Assembly (NCBI GenBank): GCA_040756745.1
Contig: JBFLYO010000003.1
Span: 62,001 to 126,000, forward strand
Direction of reading: 5' to 3'
DNA: 64,000 nt
DNA from: JBFLYO01 sp040756745
Lineage (GTDB): Bacteria > Bacteroidota > Ignavibacteria > UBA10030 > UBA6906
Part shown: one piece after another, positions 41,549-50,128 of the stretch
Layout: every line of letters starts with the position of its first letter
Numbering within the stretch: position 1 is the stretch's first letter
Position numbers and translations under genes: made by a program
The notes under the pieces: generated by a model
Seen by the model: only the letters and a program-made list of their open reading frames with translations
What the model was told of the DNA's origin: nothing
Database searches by the model: none

Positions 41549-42703
41549 TCAGCTCCAGGTTTCGGTGACTCGCTTGGTGATCTTCAGATTGCGCTTGTTG
41601 AGCTCGCTGATCATCAGCTCGCCGGGCACGCAGAGCTCGGGTGGGAGCACCCCCCGCTCGGCAATCACACCCCGCGCAAGCATCTGGGCGATAATCGATG
41701 TGGGGAAGGCGGTCGTCCGCATCATGGCCGTCATCCCGGTGGCTTCGTCATACAGGTCGATGAACTCATAGGTGAGGCACTTGTGTGCCGCCCCTTTCGT
41801 GCCGGTGATGGTCGCGCGTGCAAGCACCACATCCCTCTCGCCGAAGTCGAGCTTCTTCTTGAGAAGATCCGCAAAGAACTCCCTGTTGGTCTTGACGCTG
41901 CCTCCGACCATCATGGGCTCCGACGTGGCGAAGCCGAGATCCAGAAGGGTCTTGAACTTCTCGCAGTGTCCCCGGTAGCGAATCGTCTTGTAATCGAGGT
42001 TTCTGACCTTCCCTGCGAACATCTTTGTGAGCGTCGAGAGCCCCCCGGACGTATTGAACGCCTCCAGGGTCCCAAAGGGAGGAGCGAACTCGATCTCTTC
42101 CAGGCCCGACATCGGGTCGATGTATTTCAGCTCTCCGTCCTGAATGACGGCGGCCTGCTCTACGTATTCGTTGATGAGCCCGTCGACGGAGAAGACGATC
42201 TGGTACATCAGCGGGGGACGCGGATGCTGGGGGAGGCCGCCGACGCGAAGATGGATCGAATCGAGCGCATCGAAATCCCTGCTGCCGGTGACGGCGAGGA
42301 TATTGATGAGCCCCGGGGCGAGTCCACTGTTGGGGACAACCGTCAGGTTGCGGCTCCGCGCGTCGCCGTCGAGCTGCAGCTGCTTCTGGACGACGTCGTT
42401 GTTCCCGCCGAGATCGCACATATGCACCCCTGCTTCGAGTGCCGCGCGGGTGACCTGGAGGTTGACCGAGTAAGACACGGCGCTGATGACGGCGCCGCAC
42501 CCTCTCATGGCCGTGACGAGCGCCGCCTGATCGTTCACGTCGAGGCGGATGGGTCGGATCCGTTCTCCCCCTGCCTTGTTCACCGACCGCGTGGCGGTCT
42601 GCAGGTTGATGTCAGCAAGGACGACGTCATTGTCATGGTCTTGCGCGAGGTCAAACGCTGCCGCCGTTCCCATCATCCCCGCCCCGAGCACAAGATATTT
42701 CAT
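41549..42703 (-). CDS. Saccharopine-dehydrogenase-family oxidoreductase
   Basis: The 384-residue protein has a Rossmann motif (YLVLGAGMMGTAAAFDLA), the family's CDLGGNND segment, VVPNSGLAPGLINIL, and a C-terminal domain with RYRGHCEKFKTLLDLGF. Length and layout resemble L-lysine 6-dehydrogenase and related enzymes acting on lysine or its derivatives. The exact substrate is open. It begins 98 bases after the Ogg gene, across a heptamer array. Confidence 0.8.
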   Translation of the reverse strand: MKYLVLGAGMMGTAAAFDLAQDHDNDVVLADINLQTATRSVNKAGGERIRPIRLDVNDQAALVTAMRGCGAVISAVSYSVNLQVTRAALEAGVHMCDLGGNNDVVQKQLQLDGDARSRNLTVVPNSGLAPGLINILAVTGSRDFDALDSIHLRVGGLPQHPRPPLMYQIVFSVDGLINEYVEQAAVIQDGELKYIDPMSGLEEIEFAPPFGTLEAFNTSGGLSTLTKMFAGKVRNLDYKTIRYRGHCEKFKTLLDLGFATSEPMMVGGSVKTNREFFADLLKKKLDFGERDVVLARATITGTKGAAHKCLTYEFIDLYDEATGMTAMMRTTAFPTSIIAQMLARGVIAERGVLPPELCVPGELMISELNKRNLKITKRVTETWS

Positions 42704-42716
42704 GAACCTCTCTCTG

Positions 42717-42805
42717 AATTCTGATTTCTGACTACTGACTTCCGCTTGCAGTCCCTCAACTCATCATTCTCTCCTCTCTCTCCTCTCATCTCTCTCATCT
42801 TCTAT
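42717..42805. repeat. Degenerate heptamer array (TGACTTC and CTCTCAT types)
   Basis: TGATTTC, TGACTAC, TGACTTC and CGCTTGC repeat at 7-base spacing; further on, CTCATCT and CTCTCAT-like units continue the period. The array fills the 98-base gap between two leftward genes. Confidence 0.7.
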
Positions 42806-43440
42806 TTCATAATCTCCCCTGTCTCGCGGCTCCAAAACAACAAATCGAGTTCGTCCATCGGAATGCTGACGGCATCGGCGAAATCAAGGAAACGCTGTTC
42901 GATCACCAGGTAGCGCGCGGGGGTGAGCGAGCGGGGAGGTGTGCGGATCACGCCGTGATGCCGAAGATTCCTCAGAATGTGGCGGTCAAGGATCGCCAGG
43001 TTCCGATGACCGATGTTGCGCAGAAAATGAGACGCCTCCTTCCACCCGAGTCCGCGGACATTGCCGACGAGCCAGAGGCGGATGTCCGGCGAGCTGCCGC
43101 CGGAGGAGAGCGCGGAGAGGATGGCGGGGAGCTTCCGTTTTGCCTCAAGCAGGCGGCGTGCCTTCGTGTTGTGAAAGCGTATGTAGTGCGATTTGATGAA
43201 CAGGATCTCCGATGGTTCGATGTCGGACCCGAGCAGATCGGCGCGCTTCAGCTGCTCCACCGCTTTCGACGCATTCGCCGCGCTCGATTGCGGTGTCAGG
43301 AGGCAGTACGCCAGCTCGTAGAAGTACTCGGACGCCGGGACCGCGGCGAAATCGCTGAGCCGCGCAAGAATCGCCCCTTGCCGCTCGGTATGCTCCCGGC
43401 GAAGCACGTCGATGTCGCGGTATGATGGGCGGCGCCTCAT
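42802..43440 (-). CDS. 8-oxoguanine DNA glycosylase/AP lyase, Ogg2-like
   Basis: Start ATG 43440 overlaps the mutY stop as ATGA. The 212-residue helix-hairpin-helix protein matches the small Ogg2 (archaeal MjOgg) type: NVRGLGWKEASHFLRNIG with catalytic Lys134, and LAILDRHILRNL with Asp152. It removes 8-oxoguanine opposite C and nicks the strand. The adjacent mutY and mutT genes handle the other two parts of 8-oxoguanine defence. Confidence 0.88.
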   Translation of the reverse strand: MRRRPSYRDIDVLRREHTERQGAILARLSDFAAVPASEYFYELAYCLLTPQSSAANASKAVEQLKRADLLGSDIEPSEILFIKSHYIRFHNTKARRLLEAKRKLPAILSALSSGGSSPDIRLWLVGNVRGLGWKEASHFLRNIGHRNLAILDRHILRNLRHHGVIRTPPRSLTPARYLVIEQRFLDFADAVSIPMDELDLLFWSRETGEIMK

Positions 43441-44357
43441 GCCAGGGTGATGCGCCTGGACTTTTCCCCCCTCCCGGGGCGGATCACGATGAGCCCGTCC
43501 TTCTGGAGCCCCTTCAGGAGGCCGCCCAGCCATCGCACATGCGAATGCGCGAAGCCAGGGTGGATCCTTCTTCCGAGATGAATCACGCCGATGCTCTGTC
43601 CGGGACGCGTCCGGCGCAGTTCTTCAATGATGCGACCCCGGTAGATTCTATTGGGGATGCCCCCCCGGCCCGGTTCCTTTTTCGCGGTTCGAAACCCGGC
43701 ATCGCGCATGACTCCGCGCGACATGCACCATCGGGCCACGGGACAGGACGGACAGCCCGGCGCACGCGCAGTACAGACTGTGGCTCCGAGGTCCATCAGC
43801 GCCTGGTTCCACTGAAAGACGTCGCGCGCGGGGAGCAGCCGCTCGGCGGCCTTCCACGCTTCCGGCTCGGCGACCGTTCCGTTCAGAGCCGTCATCCGAA
43901 AGAAGAGCCGCGAGAGCACCCGCCGGACGTTCACATCAACCACCGGCACGCGCCTGCCATAGACCGCAGAGAGCAGCGCGCATGCCGTGTATCTGCCTAT
44001 CCCCGGCAGCCGAAGCAATTCCTCGACGGTGTCCGGGATTCGGCCGTTCAAGCGTCCGTCAAGGATCCGGGCGAGCGCGTGTAGACGCACCGCCCGGTTG
44101 TTATATCCCATTCCCCTCCAGGTGAGAACCACGTCGCGCAGCGGCGATTGCGCGAGTGCCCGGAGTGTCGGAAAGCGGCGGAGGAACTCCGGATACCTGA
44201 CCAGCACCCTGCTCACCTGCGTCTGCTGCAGCATGATCTCCGACAGCAGCAGGCGGTATGGGTCGCTGATGCCGCGCCACGGCAGCGACCGCCCGTGCCG
44301 GCGGAACCATTGCCGTACCGGACGGACGACCCTACGATACCGCAGGCGCCCGTCCAT
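43437..44357 (-). CDS. mutY: Adenine DNA glycosylase MutY (short form)
   Basis: Start ATG 44357 (TTG 44366 is an alternative) gives 306 residues. Catalytic Glu40 lies in LLSEIMLQQTQV; the HhH is LPGIGRYTA and Asp141 is in VPVVDVNVRRV. The iron-sulphur ligands are Cys195, 202, 205 and 211. It removes A opposite 8-oxoguanine. The usual Nudix-like C-terminal domain is missing; instead about 75 residues containing GVIHLGRRIHPGFAHSHVRW follow, possibly a winged helix. It overlaps mutT by 26 bases and ogg by 4. Confidence 0.92.
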   Translation of the reverse strand: MDGRLRYRRVVRPVRQWFRRHGRSLPWRGISDPYRLLLSEIMLQQTQVSRVLVRYPEFLRRFPTLRALAQSPLRDVVLTWRGMGYNNRAVRLHALARILDGRLNGRIPDTVEELLRLPGIGRYTACALLSAVYGRRVPVVDVNVRRVLSRLFFRMTALNGTVAEPEAWKAAERLLPARDVFQWNQALMDLGATVCTARAPGCPSCPVARWCMSRGVMRDAGFRTAKKEPGRGGIPNRIYRGRIIEELRRTRPGQSIGVIHLGRRIHPGFAHSHVRWLGGLLKGLQKDGLIVIRPGRGEKSRRITLA

Positions 44358-44757
44358 TCCCTGCAAGGAGATCGAGTGCGGGACGGTTTCCTTCGAGGAT
44401 GTCCATCCCGCGAAGCTCCTGGAGACTCACCCACCTGATCTGTTCGAACGCACGGTTCTCCGGCATCCCTTCAAAGCGACGAACCCGGTAATAGTACACC
44501 CGGAATTTCCCGTCGGACGGCGCCACCGAAGGGGAGCCGGGATATGTCCATTCCTGTCGATGAAATTGTTCTCCGATCTCCGCATCGATGCCAAGCTCCT
44601 CCCGCAATTCGCGTCTGAGCGCATCGGCGGGAGATTCCCCCGGTTCGATTTTCCCACCCGGGAATTCCCATTTCAACGGATATGCGGTATCCTTCCTGCG
44701 CTGGCAGGCCAGGAATTTCCCCCCGCGTTCAACGACACCGACTGCTACTTCCTTCAT
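44332..44757 (-). CDS. mutT: Nudix hydrolase, MutT-like
   Basis: Start ATG 44757 matches the usual MutT length (141 residues); the longer frame from 44913 runs into folA. The Nudix box is complete: GGKIEPGESPADALRRELRE followed by ELGI. EVAVGVVERGGKFLACQRRK precedes it, as in 8-oxo-dGTP diphosphatases. It probably clears 8-oxo-dGTP. The next gene, mutY, overlaps its end by 26 bases, joining nucleotide-pool cleaning to base excision. Confidence 0.9.
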   Translation of the reverse strand: MKEVAVGVVERGGKFLACQRRKDTAYPLKWEFPGGKIEPGESPADALRRELREELGIDAEIGEQFHRQEWTYPGSPSVAPSDGKFRVYYYRVRRFEGMPENRAFEQIRWVSLQELRGMDILEGNRPALDLLAGNGRAPAVS

Positions 44758-44848
44758 TTCAATAAAATACGAAAATGGGCTGAAAGACGAAACAGAGGCA
44801 AACCCGCTAAGACCAGCAAAATGCAGTGAATTGCCCCATGCCGGGGCG

Positions 44849-45319
44849 TTACCGGGGTGAACGGACGAAATTGACGAAGTCAAACTCTTCGTGTGGCTCG
44901 CGGAAAGTCTCAATAAACATGGTGCCGAGGAGGTGGTGAAAGGGGGGAAAAAAGGTATCTCCTTCGACGGGGCGGTGAAGGAGAGTCAAATAGAGTTCGT
45001 CCGCCCGATCAAGTGTCTGAGCGTAGAGCCTTGCACCGCCGATCACAAACACCTTCTCCTGACCAGCAAGCGCTGCCAGTGCGTCATCGAGCCGGGCAAA
45101 TCGTTCTGCGCCCGTCACGGCGTTGGAACTGAGTACGACATTCCTTCGATTGACGAGCGGTTTTCCCAGGGATTCCCATGTCCTTCTTCCCATCAGCACG
45201 GCATGGCCGGTGGTCAGCCGCTTAAACCGCTTCATGTCGTCGGGGAGATGCCAGGGTAGTCGTCCATTCCTGCCGATCACCCGATTGGCTGCGATCGCAG
45301 CGATGAGCGCAAGCGTCAC
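44849..45319 (-). CDS. folA: Dihydrofolate reductase
   Basis: The 156-residue enzyme reduces dihydrofolate with NADPH. ALIAAIAANRVIGRNGRLPW, LPDDMKRFKRLT, GRRTWESLG, NVVLSSN and VIGGARLYAQTL are typical. It overlaps thyA by 4 bases, the pairing expected because ThyA generates dihydrofolate. mutT follows after about 90 bases. Confidence 0.95.
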   Translation of the reverse strand: MTLALIAAIAANRVIGRNGRLPWHLPDDMKRFKRLTTGHAVLMGRRTWESLGKPLVNRRNVVLSSNAVTGAERFARLDDALAALAGQEKVFVIGGARLYAQTLDRADELYLTLLHRPVEGDTFFPPFHHLLGTMFIETFREPHEEFDFVNFVRSPR

Positions 45320-46128
45320 ACTGCCACCTCAAACCTGATCGGTTCGTGGCACTCGTAGCCGATGAGAGCGAAGTCCTCGAACCTGAGGTCGTCGATCGGC
45401 TTCCGTGCAATCTCGACGCGCGGCAACGGCTTCGGGATTCTCTTGAGCTGCTCCGTGAGCCCGTCGATATGGTTGACGTAGATATGGGCATCTACGATCG
45501 TGTGGCTGAACAGCCCCGGCTCGATGCCTGCCTCCTGTGCCAGGATCTGCGTCAACAGGGCGTACGCCGCAAGATTAAACGGAATGCCGATCGCGATGTC
45601 GCCCGACCGCTGCGTCAGGTGACAGTGAAGCTTGTTTCCCTGTACATTGAACGCAAACGTATAGTGGCAGGGGGGAAGCTTACTGTTCAATGCGTTCCCC
45701 GGCTCCCAGGCAGTGACCACCATCCGCCGGGAGGTTGGGTCGGTCTTCAGGAGCTCGATCACCCGGCCAATCTGGTCGACCTCCTCCACATCATAGCTGC
45801 CCGTGGCTGAGTTCCAACGGGCGCTGGGGAATTTCCTCCAGTACCTCCCGTACGCCGTCTCAAGGTTCCCGTTCTCATCCGCCCAGGCGTCCCAGATCTT
45901 CGTATGCTTCCGAAGGTTCCGAATATGGTCCTCCCCCGAGAGATACCACAGGACCTCATGGAGCATTGCATTGAAGTTCACCCGCTTTGTCGTGAGGAGC
46001 GGGTAGCCATTGCTGAGATCCACGATGTAGTGCTCGGCAAAACAGGAGAGCGTGTCGACTCCCGTCCGGTTCTTCTTCAGCGACCCGTTCTTCAAGACGC
46101 GCTCGACAAGGTCCAGGTACTCACGCAT
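45316..46128 (-). CDS. thyA: Thymidylate synthase
   Basis: The 270-residue enzyme methylates dUMP to dTMP with methylene-tetrahydrofolate. The active-site Cys154 lies in LPPCHYTFAFNV. RTGVDTLSCF, YPLLTTKRVNFNAMLHEVLW and QRSGDIAIGIPFNLAAYALL are conserved. folA overlaps its stop codon. This is the classical ThyA, not the flavin-dependent ThyX. Confidence 0.97.
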   Translation of the reverse strand: MREYLDLVERVLKNGSLKKNRTGVDTLSCFAEHYIVDLSNGYPLLTTKRVNFNAMLHEVLWYLSGEDHIRNLRKHTKIWDAWADENGNLETAYGRYWRKFPSARWNSATGSYDVEEVDQIGRVIELLKTDPTSRRMVVTAWEPGNALNSKLPPCHYTFAFNVQGNKLHCHLTQRSGDIAIGIPFNLAAYALLTQILAQEAGIEPGLFSHTIVDAHIYVNHIDGLTEQLKRIPKPLPRVEIARKPIDDLRFEDFALIGYECHEPIRFEVAV

Positions 46129-46158
46129 CAGATAGCCCCCCGGAATGACGGACTGGCT

Positions 46159-46920
46159 TCATTTCACAACTCCGTGCTGCAGTGTCCGGACAGCAAAGAA
46201 AAAAGAAACAGTGAGAAACACAAGGAATGCCCCCGCTTCGATTACAATCGTCCCGGGAGTCCCAATGCCTACGGTGACGAACCGGAGAACGTCCGTGTGC
46301 CACGTCAGAGGGTTGGCGAATGATGCCGCGCGCAGCCAGTCCGGGAGGCCCTCCAGTGGATAGAACAGACTGCTGGCAAACATCAGCAAGAAGTAAGCGA
46401 TATTGATGAAGGTGTTGAACATGTCGTTGCGCCTGAACCGCAGCGCAAAGCCGGAGAGAAAGAAGAACCACCCCCCCGTCCCCACAATGACCCCTGCGAT
46501 GGCGAGCCCTGCGGTTTCCCAATGCAGAGGAATGGAGAGCAGAAGTGTCCCCATGCTGATGGTGAGCACTGCCTGCACGATGGAGAGAATACAATTGAAC
46601 ATGATTTTCCCGACGAGAAATTGCGCCCGCGTCATCGGATAGGTGAGGAATTCATAGAAAATGCCGTTGTCCCTGTCCACGAAGAACCCGTACGCCGTAT
46701 TGATGGCAATCCCGAAGCTGGCCATCGAGAGGACGCCCGCGAGAAAGAACGCGTTATACCCGACGGTCCTGTCCCCGGCCGTGATACCCGACGCAAAGGC
46801 GCGGTCCAGTCCGATGCCAAACAGGAGCAGATAGGTGAGGGGCATGATGAGATCATAAAACGCCCACGTCAGGCTCGTCGTCCTGATCCTGTACTCGCGG
46901 TACATTACGGCGAGGATCAT
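46159..46920 (-). CDS. ABC-2-type permease
   Basis: Start ATG 46920, two bases after the ATPase stop, is preferred to the in-frame ATG at 46941. The 253-residue membrane protein has about six helices, with MTRAQFLVGKIMFNCILSIV and EGLPDWLRAASFANPLTW as typical ABC-2 landmarks of the daunorubicin/Nod-factor exporter type. It pairs with the ATPase gene just upstream. The substrate is unknown. Confidence 0.88.
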   Translation of the reverse strand: MILAVMYREYRIRTTSLTWAFYDLIMPLTYLLLFGIGLDRAFASGITAGDRTVGYNAFFLAGVLSMASFGIAINTAYGFFVDRDNGIFYEFLTYPMTRAQFLVGKIMFNCILSIVQAVLTISMGTLLLSIPLHWETAGLAIAGVIVGTGGWFFFLSGFALRFRRNDMFNTFINIAYFLLMFASSLFYPLEGLPDWLRAASFANPLTWHTDVLRFVTVGIGTPGTIVIEAGAFLVFLTVSFFFAVRTLQHGVVK

Positions 46921-46922
46921 GG

Positions 46923-47897
46923 TCACGGCCGGTCCCTCCATGGTGCGGGAGTGTCCCCTTTGCTGCCGAGCAGTTCAAAGAACGCATCCTCCAGACTGCC
47001 TTCCGTCACCTCGAGATTGACGACCGTGCCGAGACGTCCAAGCTCCTGCAAGACCTCAAAGGGAGAGATCCGATCGGCATCGAGCGCGACATCGATGGTC
47101 GTGTTCCTATGCTCGAGGCGCATGAGGGGGAACGGGCTGAGCCGTGCGACGGAGGCCGGCCCCGGAGGGGCATAGGTCACCCTGATGTCGACGACACGGG
47201 ACCCGAACGACTTGACGGTCCGGGGGTCGCCGACGGCAAGCCGCTTCCCCTTGTCGATGATCGCAATCGTGTCGCAGAGCTCCTCGGCCTCCTCCAGCAT
47301 ATGCGTGGTCAGGAAGATGGTGCGACCCTTTCGCGCTTGTTCCCGGATCGCATCGAGGGTAGTCCGGCGATTGATGGGGTCCATCCCTGTCGTTGCCTCG
47401 TCGAGAAACACAAGCGGCTTGTCGACCATAAATACCTTGGCGACCTGTAGGCGCCGTTTGAGGCCTCCGCTGAGATCGATGACCTTCTGGGTCCTATACT
47501 CCCGCAGGCCGAATTGTTCCATGACAGCCCCGGCACGGGCACCGATCTCCCTGCGGGGGATGGAATGAAATCTCGCATAGGTGGAGAGGTTGTCCTCCAC
47601 GGAGAGGAATATTTCGACAGCATTCTCCTGCAGGACGGCGCAGAGCTGTCTGCGCACGGCGTAACTCTGCTGCACCACATCGAGCCCAAGCACTGTGACC
47701 GTTCCCGCCGTGGGCCTGCTGAGGGTCGTGAGGATTCGCAGGAGCGTGGTCTTTCCCGCGCCGTTGCGACCGAGGAGCCCGAATATCTCTCCCTGTCGAA
47801 CCACCAGCGAAAGACCATCCAGTGCCCTCACGGGATGATCGGTCCGCTCCTCGTACACCTTGACCAGGTCCTCGACGAGTATCGCCAGATTGCTCAT
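46923..47897 (-). CDS. ABC transporter ATP-binding protein
   Basis: Start ATG 47897 gives 324 residues. Walker A is GRNGAGKTTLLRILT, the signature LSGGLKRRLQVAKVF, and Walker B VFLDEATTGMDP, followed by TTHMLEEAEELCD. The layout is that of DrrA-type drug-exporter ATPases with a C-terminal extension. It and the permease gene form a two-gene exporter unit. A promoter candidate lies about 40 bases upstream. Confidence 0.92.
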   Translation of the reverse strand: MSNLAILVEDLVKVYEERTDHPVRALDGLSLVVRQGEIFGLLGRNGAGKTTLLRILTTLSRPTAGTVTVLGLDVVQQSYAVRRQLCAVLQENAVEIFLSVEDNLSTYARFHSIPRREIGARAGAVMEQFGLREYRTQKVIDLSGGLKRRLQVAKVFMVDKPLVFLDEATTGMDPINRRTTLDAIREQARKGRTIFLTTHMLEEAEELCDTIAIIDKGKRLAVGDPRTVKSFGSRVVDIRVTYAPPGPASVARLSPFPLMRLEHRNTTIDVALDADRISPFEVLQELGRLGTVVNLEVTEGSLEDAFFELLGSKGDTPAPWRDRP

Positions 47898-47937
47898 TGA
47901 GATTGCGAGAACGGGATGTGTGCAGGCCCAATCAATA

Positions 47938-47966
47938 AATCTACACCGATTTGTGAGCAGAATCAA
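47938..47966 (-). promoter_or_regulatory. Candidate promoter of the DrrA-like exporter
   Basis: On the minus strand, TTGATT (47966-47961) and TAGATT (47943-47938) are 17 bases apart, about 40 bases before the ATPase start codon. Confidence 0.45.
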
Positions 47967-48091
47967 GGAAACCGGCCCAATTTCAGGCATTTCTCCCGTC
48001 CTCCTCCGGAGTTTTCCGCAACAATGGCTTCTTTCTTTTCGTACCACTATTAAAGAGATAACATACGCTTCATAGTTCAGGTACGATACTT

Positions 48092-49957
48092 ATGAGCCAG
48101 CGAAAGAGAACGAGGTGGCTCGGGGGGGCGTTCTTTCTTCTCGTCGCGGCGGGGGGCATTGTCTTTGGTGGTGAGAAGCAGATCGTTTCATTGAGGGACA
48201 TGAGCGAAGTAGAGGTGAAGCAGGCGGGCTTCGAACTCCGGCAGGAGGCTCCTGTACACATTGTTGCGCTGGGCGGCGGCGGAGACTACGGGTGGACTTA
48301 CAAGAGCGATGAGATGTTTGCCTATGCGTGGATCATCGATGCAGATACGCGGAACAAGGTATGGGAGATGACGGCCGGCAATTCCTCGAAATCAAAGGAC
48401 GATCGTTCATTCGACGGAACTGTAACGCTCAGCCCCGGCTCGTACGAGGTCTACTTTGCAGCGGCGGTTTTTGCCTACCATTCGACGTTCTCCCACATGC
48501 GTACGAATGTCGACCACCGGCGGTCGCCGCTTTTCGGCGAGCGCAAGAAAGGGAAGACCAACTTTTTTGAGTGGTTTAGCGGATGGTGGTCGGACGACAT
48601 CGCCAAAGACTGGGACAAGCGGGCAAAACACTGGGGGGTCGACGTCTACGTCGATGAATCTGTACCGGTAAGCTCCTTCCAGCCGCCGAAACAGGCATCG
48701 GACGTCGTGTTCAAGGCGACAGGCCTTGGCGACGACGAGACGATCCGGCAGGGTTTTTCACTGGCGGACGAAGCGACCATTCATATTTACGCAATCGGAG
48801 AAGGTCAGCGCGAAGGGGAGCTCGCGGATTACGGATGGATCGTCAGCCAGGCGGACCGCAAGCGCGTGTGGGAGATGCAGCTCCGCAATTGCTCCCGCGC
48901 GGGAGGGGCCAAGAAAAACATCCTCACCTCCGCCGACGTAACGCTGCCCCGCGGAGACTACGTGCTTTACTGTATCACAGATGATTCACATTCGGCGGAC
49001 GACTGGAACGAAAACCCGCCGTACGATCCACTCAACTGGGGGGTGACCCTCTCCGTTTCGAACGAGAAGGAGCAGAAAGCATTCAAAACCGTGCCCTACA
49101 CCGAAGACCGCAATGTGATCGTCAGCCTGGTACATCCCAAAGACGACGATTATCTTTCCGCCGGGTTTACGCTGAAGGAGGATGCGAAGGTGCGAGTGTA
49201 CGCGATCGGGGAGCGCGGGAGCTCCCGGCGGATGATGGCGGACTTTGGAACGATCCTCAACGCCAAGACACGCAAGAAGGTCTGGACCATGGACTTCGAC
49301 CGTACGAGCCATGCCGGCGGTGCGGGAAAGAACCGGTATATTGACGAGGTCATTTCACTTCCCCGCGGCAGCTATATCGTCACCTATCAGACCGACGACT
49401 CGCACAGTTACGACGACTGGAACTCCACGCCGCCGTATGACAAGGAGCACTACGGAATCACCGCCATGGGAGCAGGTGAGCGGTGGAACCCCGGCATCGT
49501 TGCGAAATATGTTGAGGAACGCGACAAGAACATCATCGCCCAGATCGTCCGTGTGGGAGATGGAGCCGACCTGACAGAGCGGTTCACGCTTGACAAGACA
49601 ACCCGCGTGCGCATCTACGCGATCGGCGAAGGCCAGGGGCGCGAGATGTACGACTACGGGTGGTTCGAGGACGCAAAGACTGGAACCGTGATATGGGAAA
49701 TGACGTATGGGATGACCTTCCACGCCGGCGGTGGACGGAAAAACCGTATGGTGAATACGACGATTCTTCTCGAACGGGGCGAGTACCGCCTCCGCTACAA
49801 GAGCGACGACTCACATTCGTTTGGCGACTGGAACGTTGATCCTCCGGAAGACCAGCAGTACTGGGGGATCACGCTGTACCGGGATGACGGCTCGTTGCCT
49901 CCTGTCCCTCCCCATGCGCCACACCCGCCTGTCCCGGGTGACGACGAAGAAGAATGA
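48092..49957 (+). CDS. Exported protein with four copies of an unrecognised repeat
   Basis: The 621-residue protein has a signal peptide or anchor (about 10-25) and four repeats of about 100-140 residues: 45-188 (diverged), 219-322, 358-458 and 496-598. Each has xFxLxxxxxVxIYAIGEG, DYGWI, VWEM, a HAGGAxKNR-like segment, LPRGxYxLxYxTDDSHSxxD and WNxxPPYD, ending WGITL. The DDSHS motif starts at residues 297, 435 and 572 but is absent from repeat 1. The tail is Pro/His-rich and ends in acidic residues. The clustered Asp/His suggest metal binding, but the family is unknown to me. Confidence 0.85.
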   Translation: MSQRKRTRWLGGAFFLLVAAGGIVFGGEKQIVSLRDMSEVEVKQAGFELRQEAPVHIVALGGGGDYGWTYKSDEMFAYAWIIDADTRNKVWEMTAGNSSKSKDDRSFDGTVTLSPGSYEVYFAAAVFAYHSTFSHMRTNVDHRRSPLFGERKKGKTNFFEWFSGWWSDDIAKDWDKRAKHWGVDVYVDESVPVSSFQPPKQASDVVFKATGLGDDETIRQGFSLADEATIHIYAIGEGQREGELADYGWIVSQADRKRVWEMQLRNCSRAGGAKKNILTSADVTLPRGDYVLYCITDDSHSADDWNENPPYDPLNWGVTLSVSNEKEQKAFKTVPYTEDRNVIVSLVHPKDDDYLSAGFTLKEDAKVRVYAIGERGSSRRMMADFGTILNAKTRKKVWTMDFDRTSHAGGAGKNRYIDEVISLPRGSYIVTYQTDDSHSYDDWNSTPPYDKEHYGITAMGAGERWNPGIVAKYVEERDKNIIAQIVRVGDGADLTERFTLDKTTRVRIYAIGEGQGREMYDYGWFEDAKTGTVIWEMTYGMTFHAGGGRKNRMVNTTILLERGEYRLRYKSDDSHSFGDWNVDPPEDQQYWGITLYRDDGSLPPVPPHAPHPPVPGDDEEE

Positions 49958-49977
49958 CAGTCCTGCCCCAGTGCACA

Positions 49978-50008
49978 ACGCCCCTGTCGATACCGGCAGG
50001 GGCGTTTT
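49978..50008 (+). terminator. Rho-independent terminator
   Basis: ACGCCCCTG (49978-49986) pairs with CAGGGGCGT (49997-50005), and GTTTTTGTTT follows. It lies about 20 bases after the four-repeat protein gene. Confidence 0.9.
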
Positions 50009-50128
50009 TGTTTCTACGCCATGAGCTTGAGGTCTCTCGCCAGAGCTTGTTGAGGAGAATGGGATCGGATTCCAGGTCCGACAGTGTATCATTTTTTAGT
50101 ATATTTCCCCAAACAGCAGGAGACGCAG

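Noticed and set aside
50069..50104. Promoter TCCGAC to TATATT before the asparaginase gene
   Set aside because: The -10 is good but the -35 is poor, so it was not listed as a feature.
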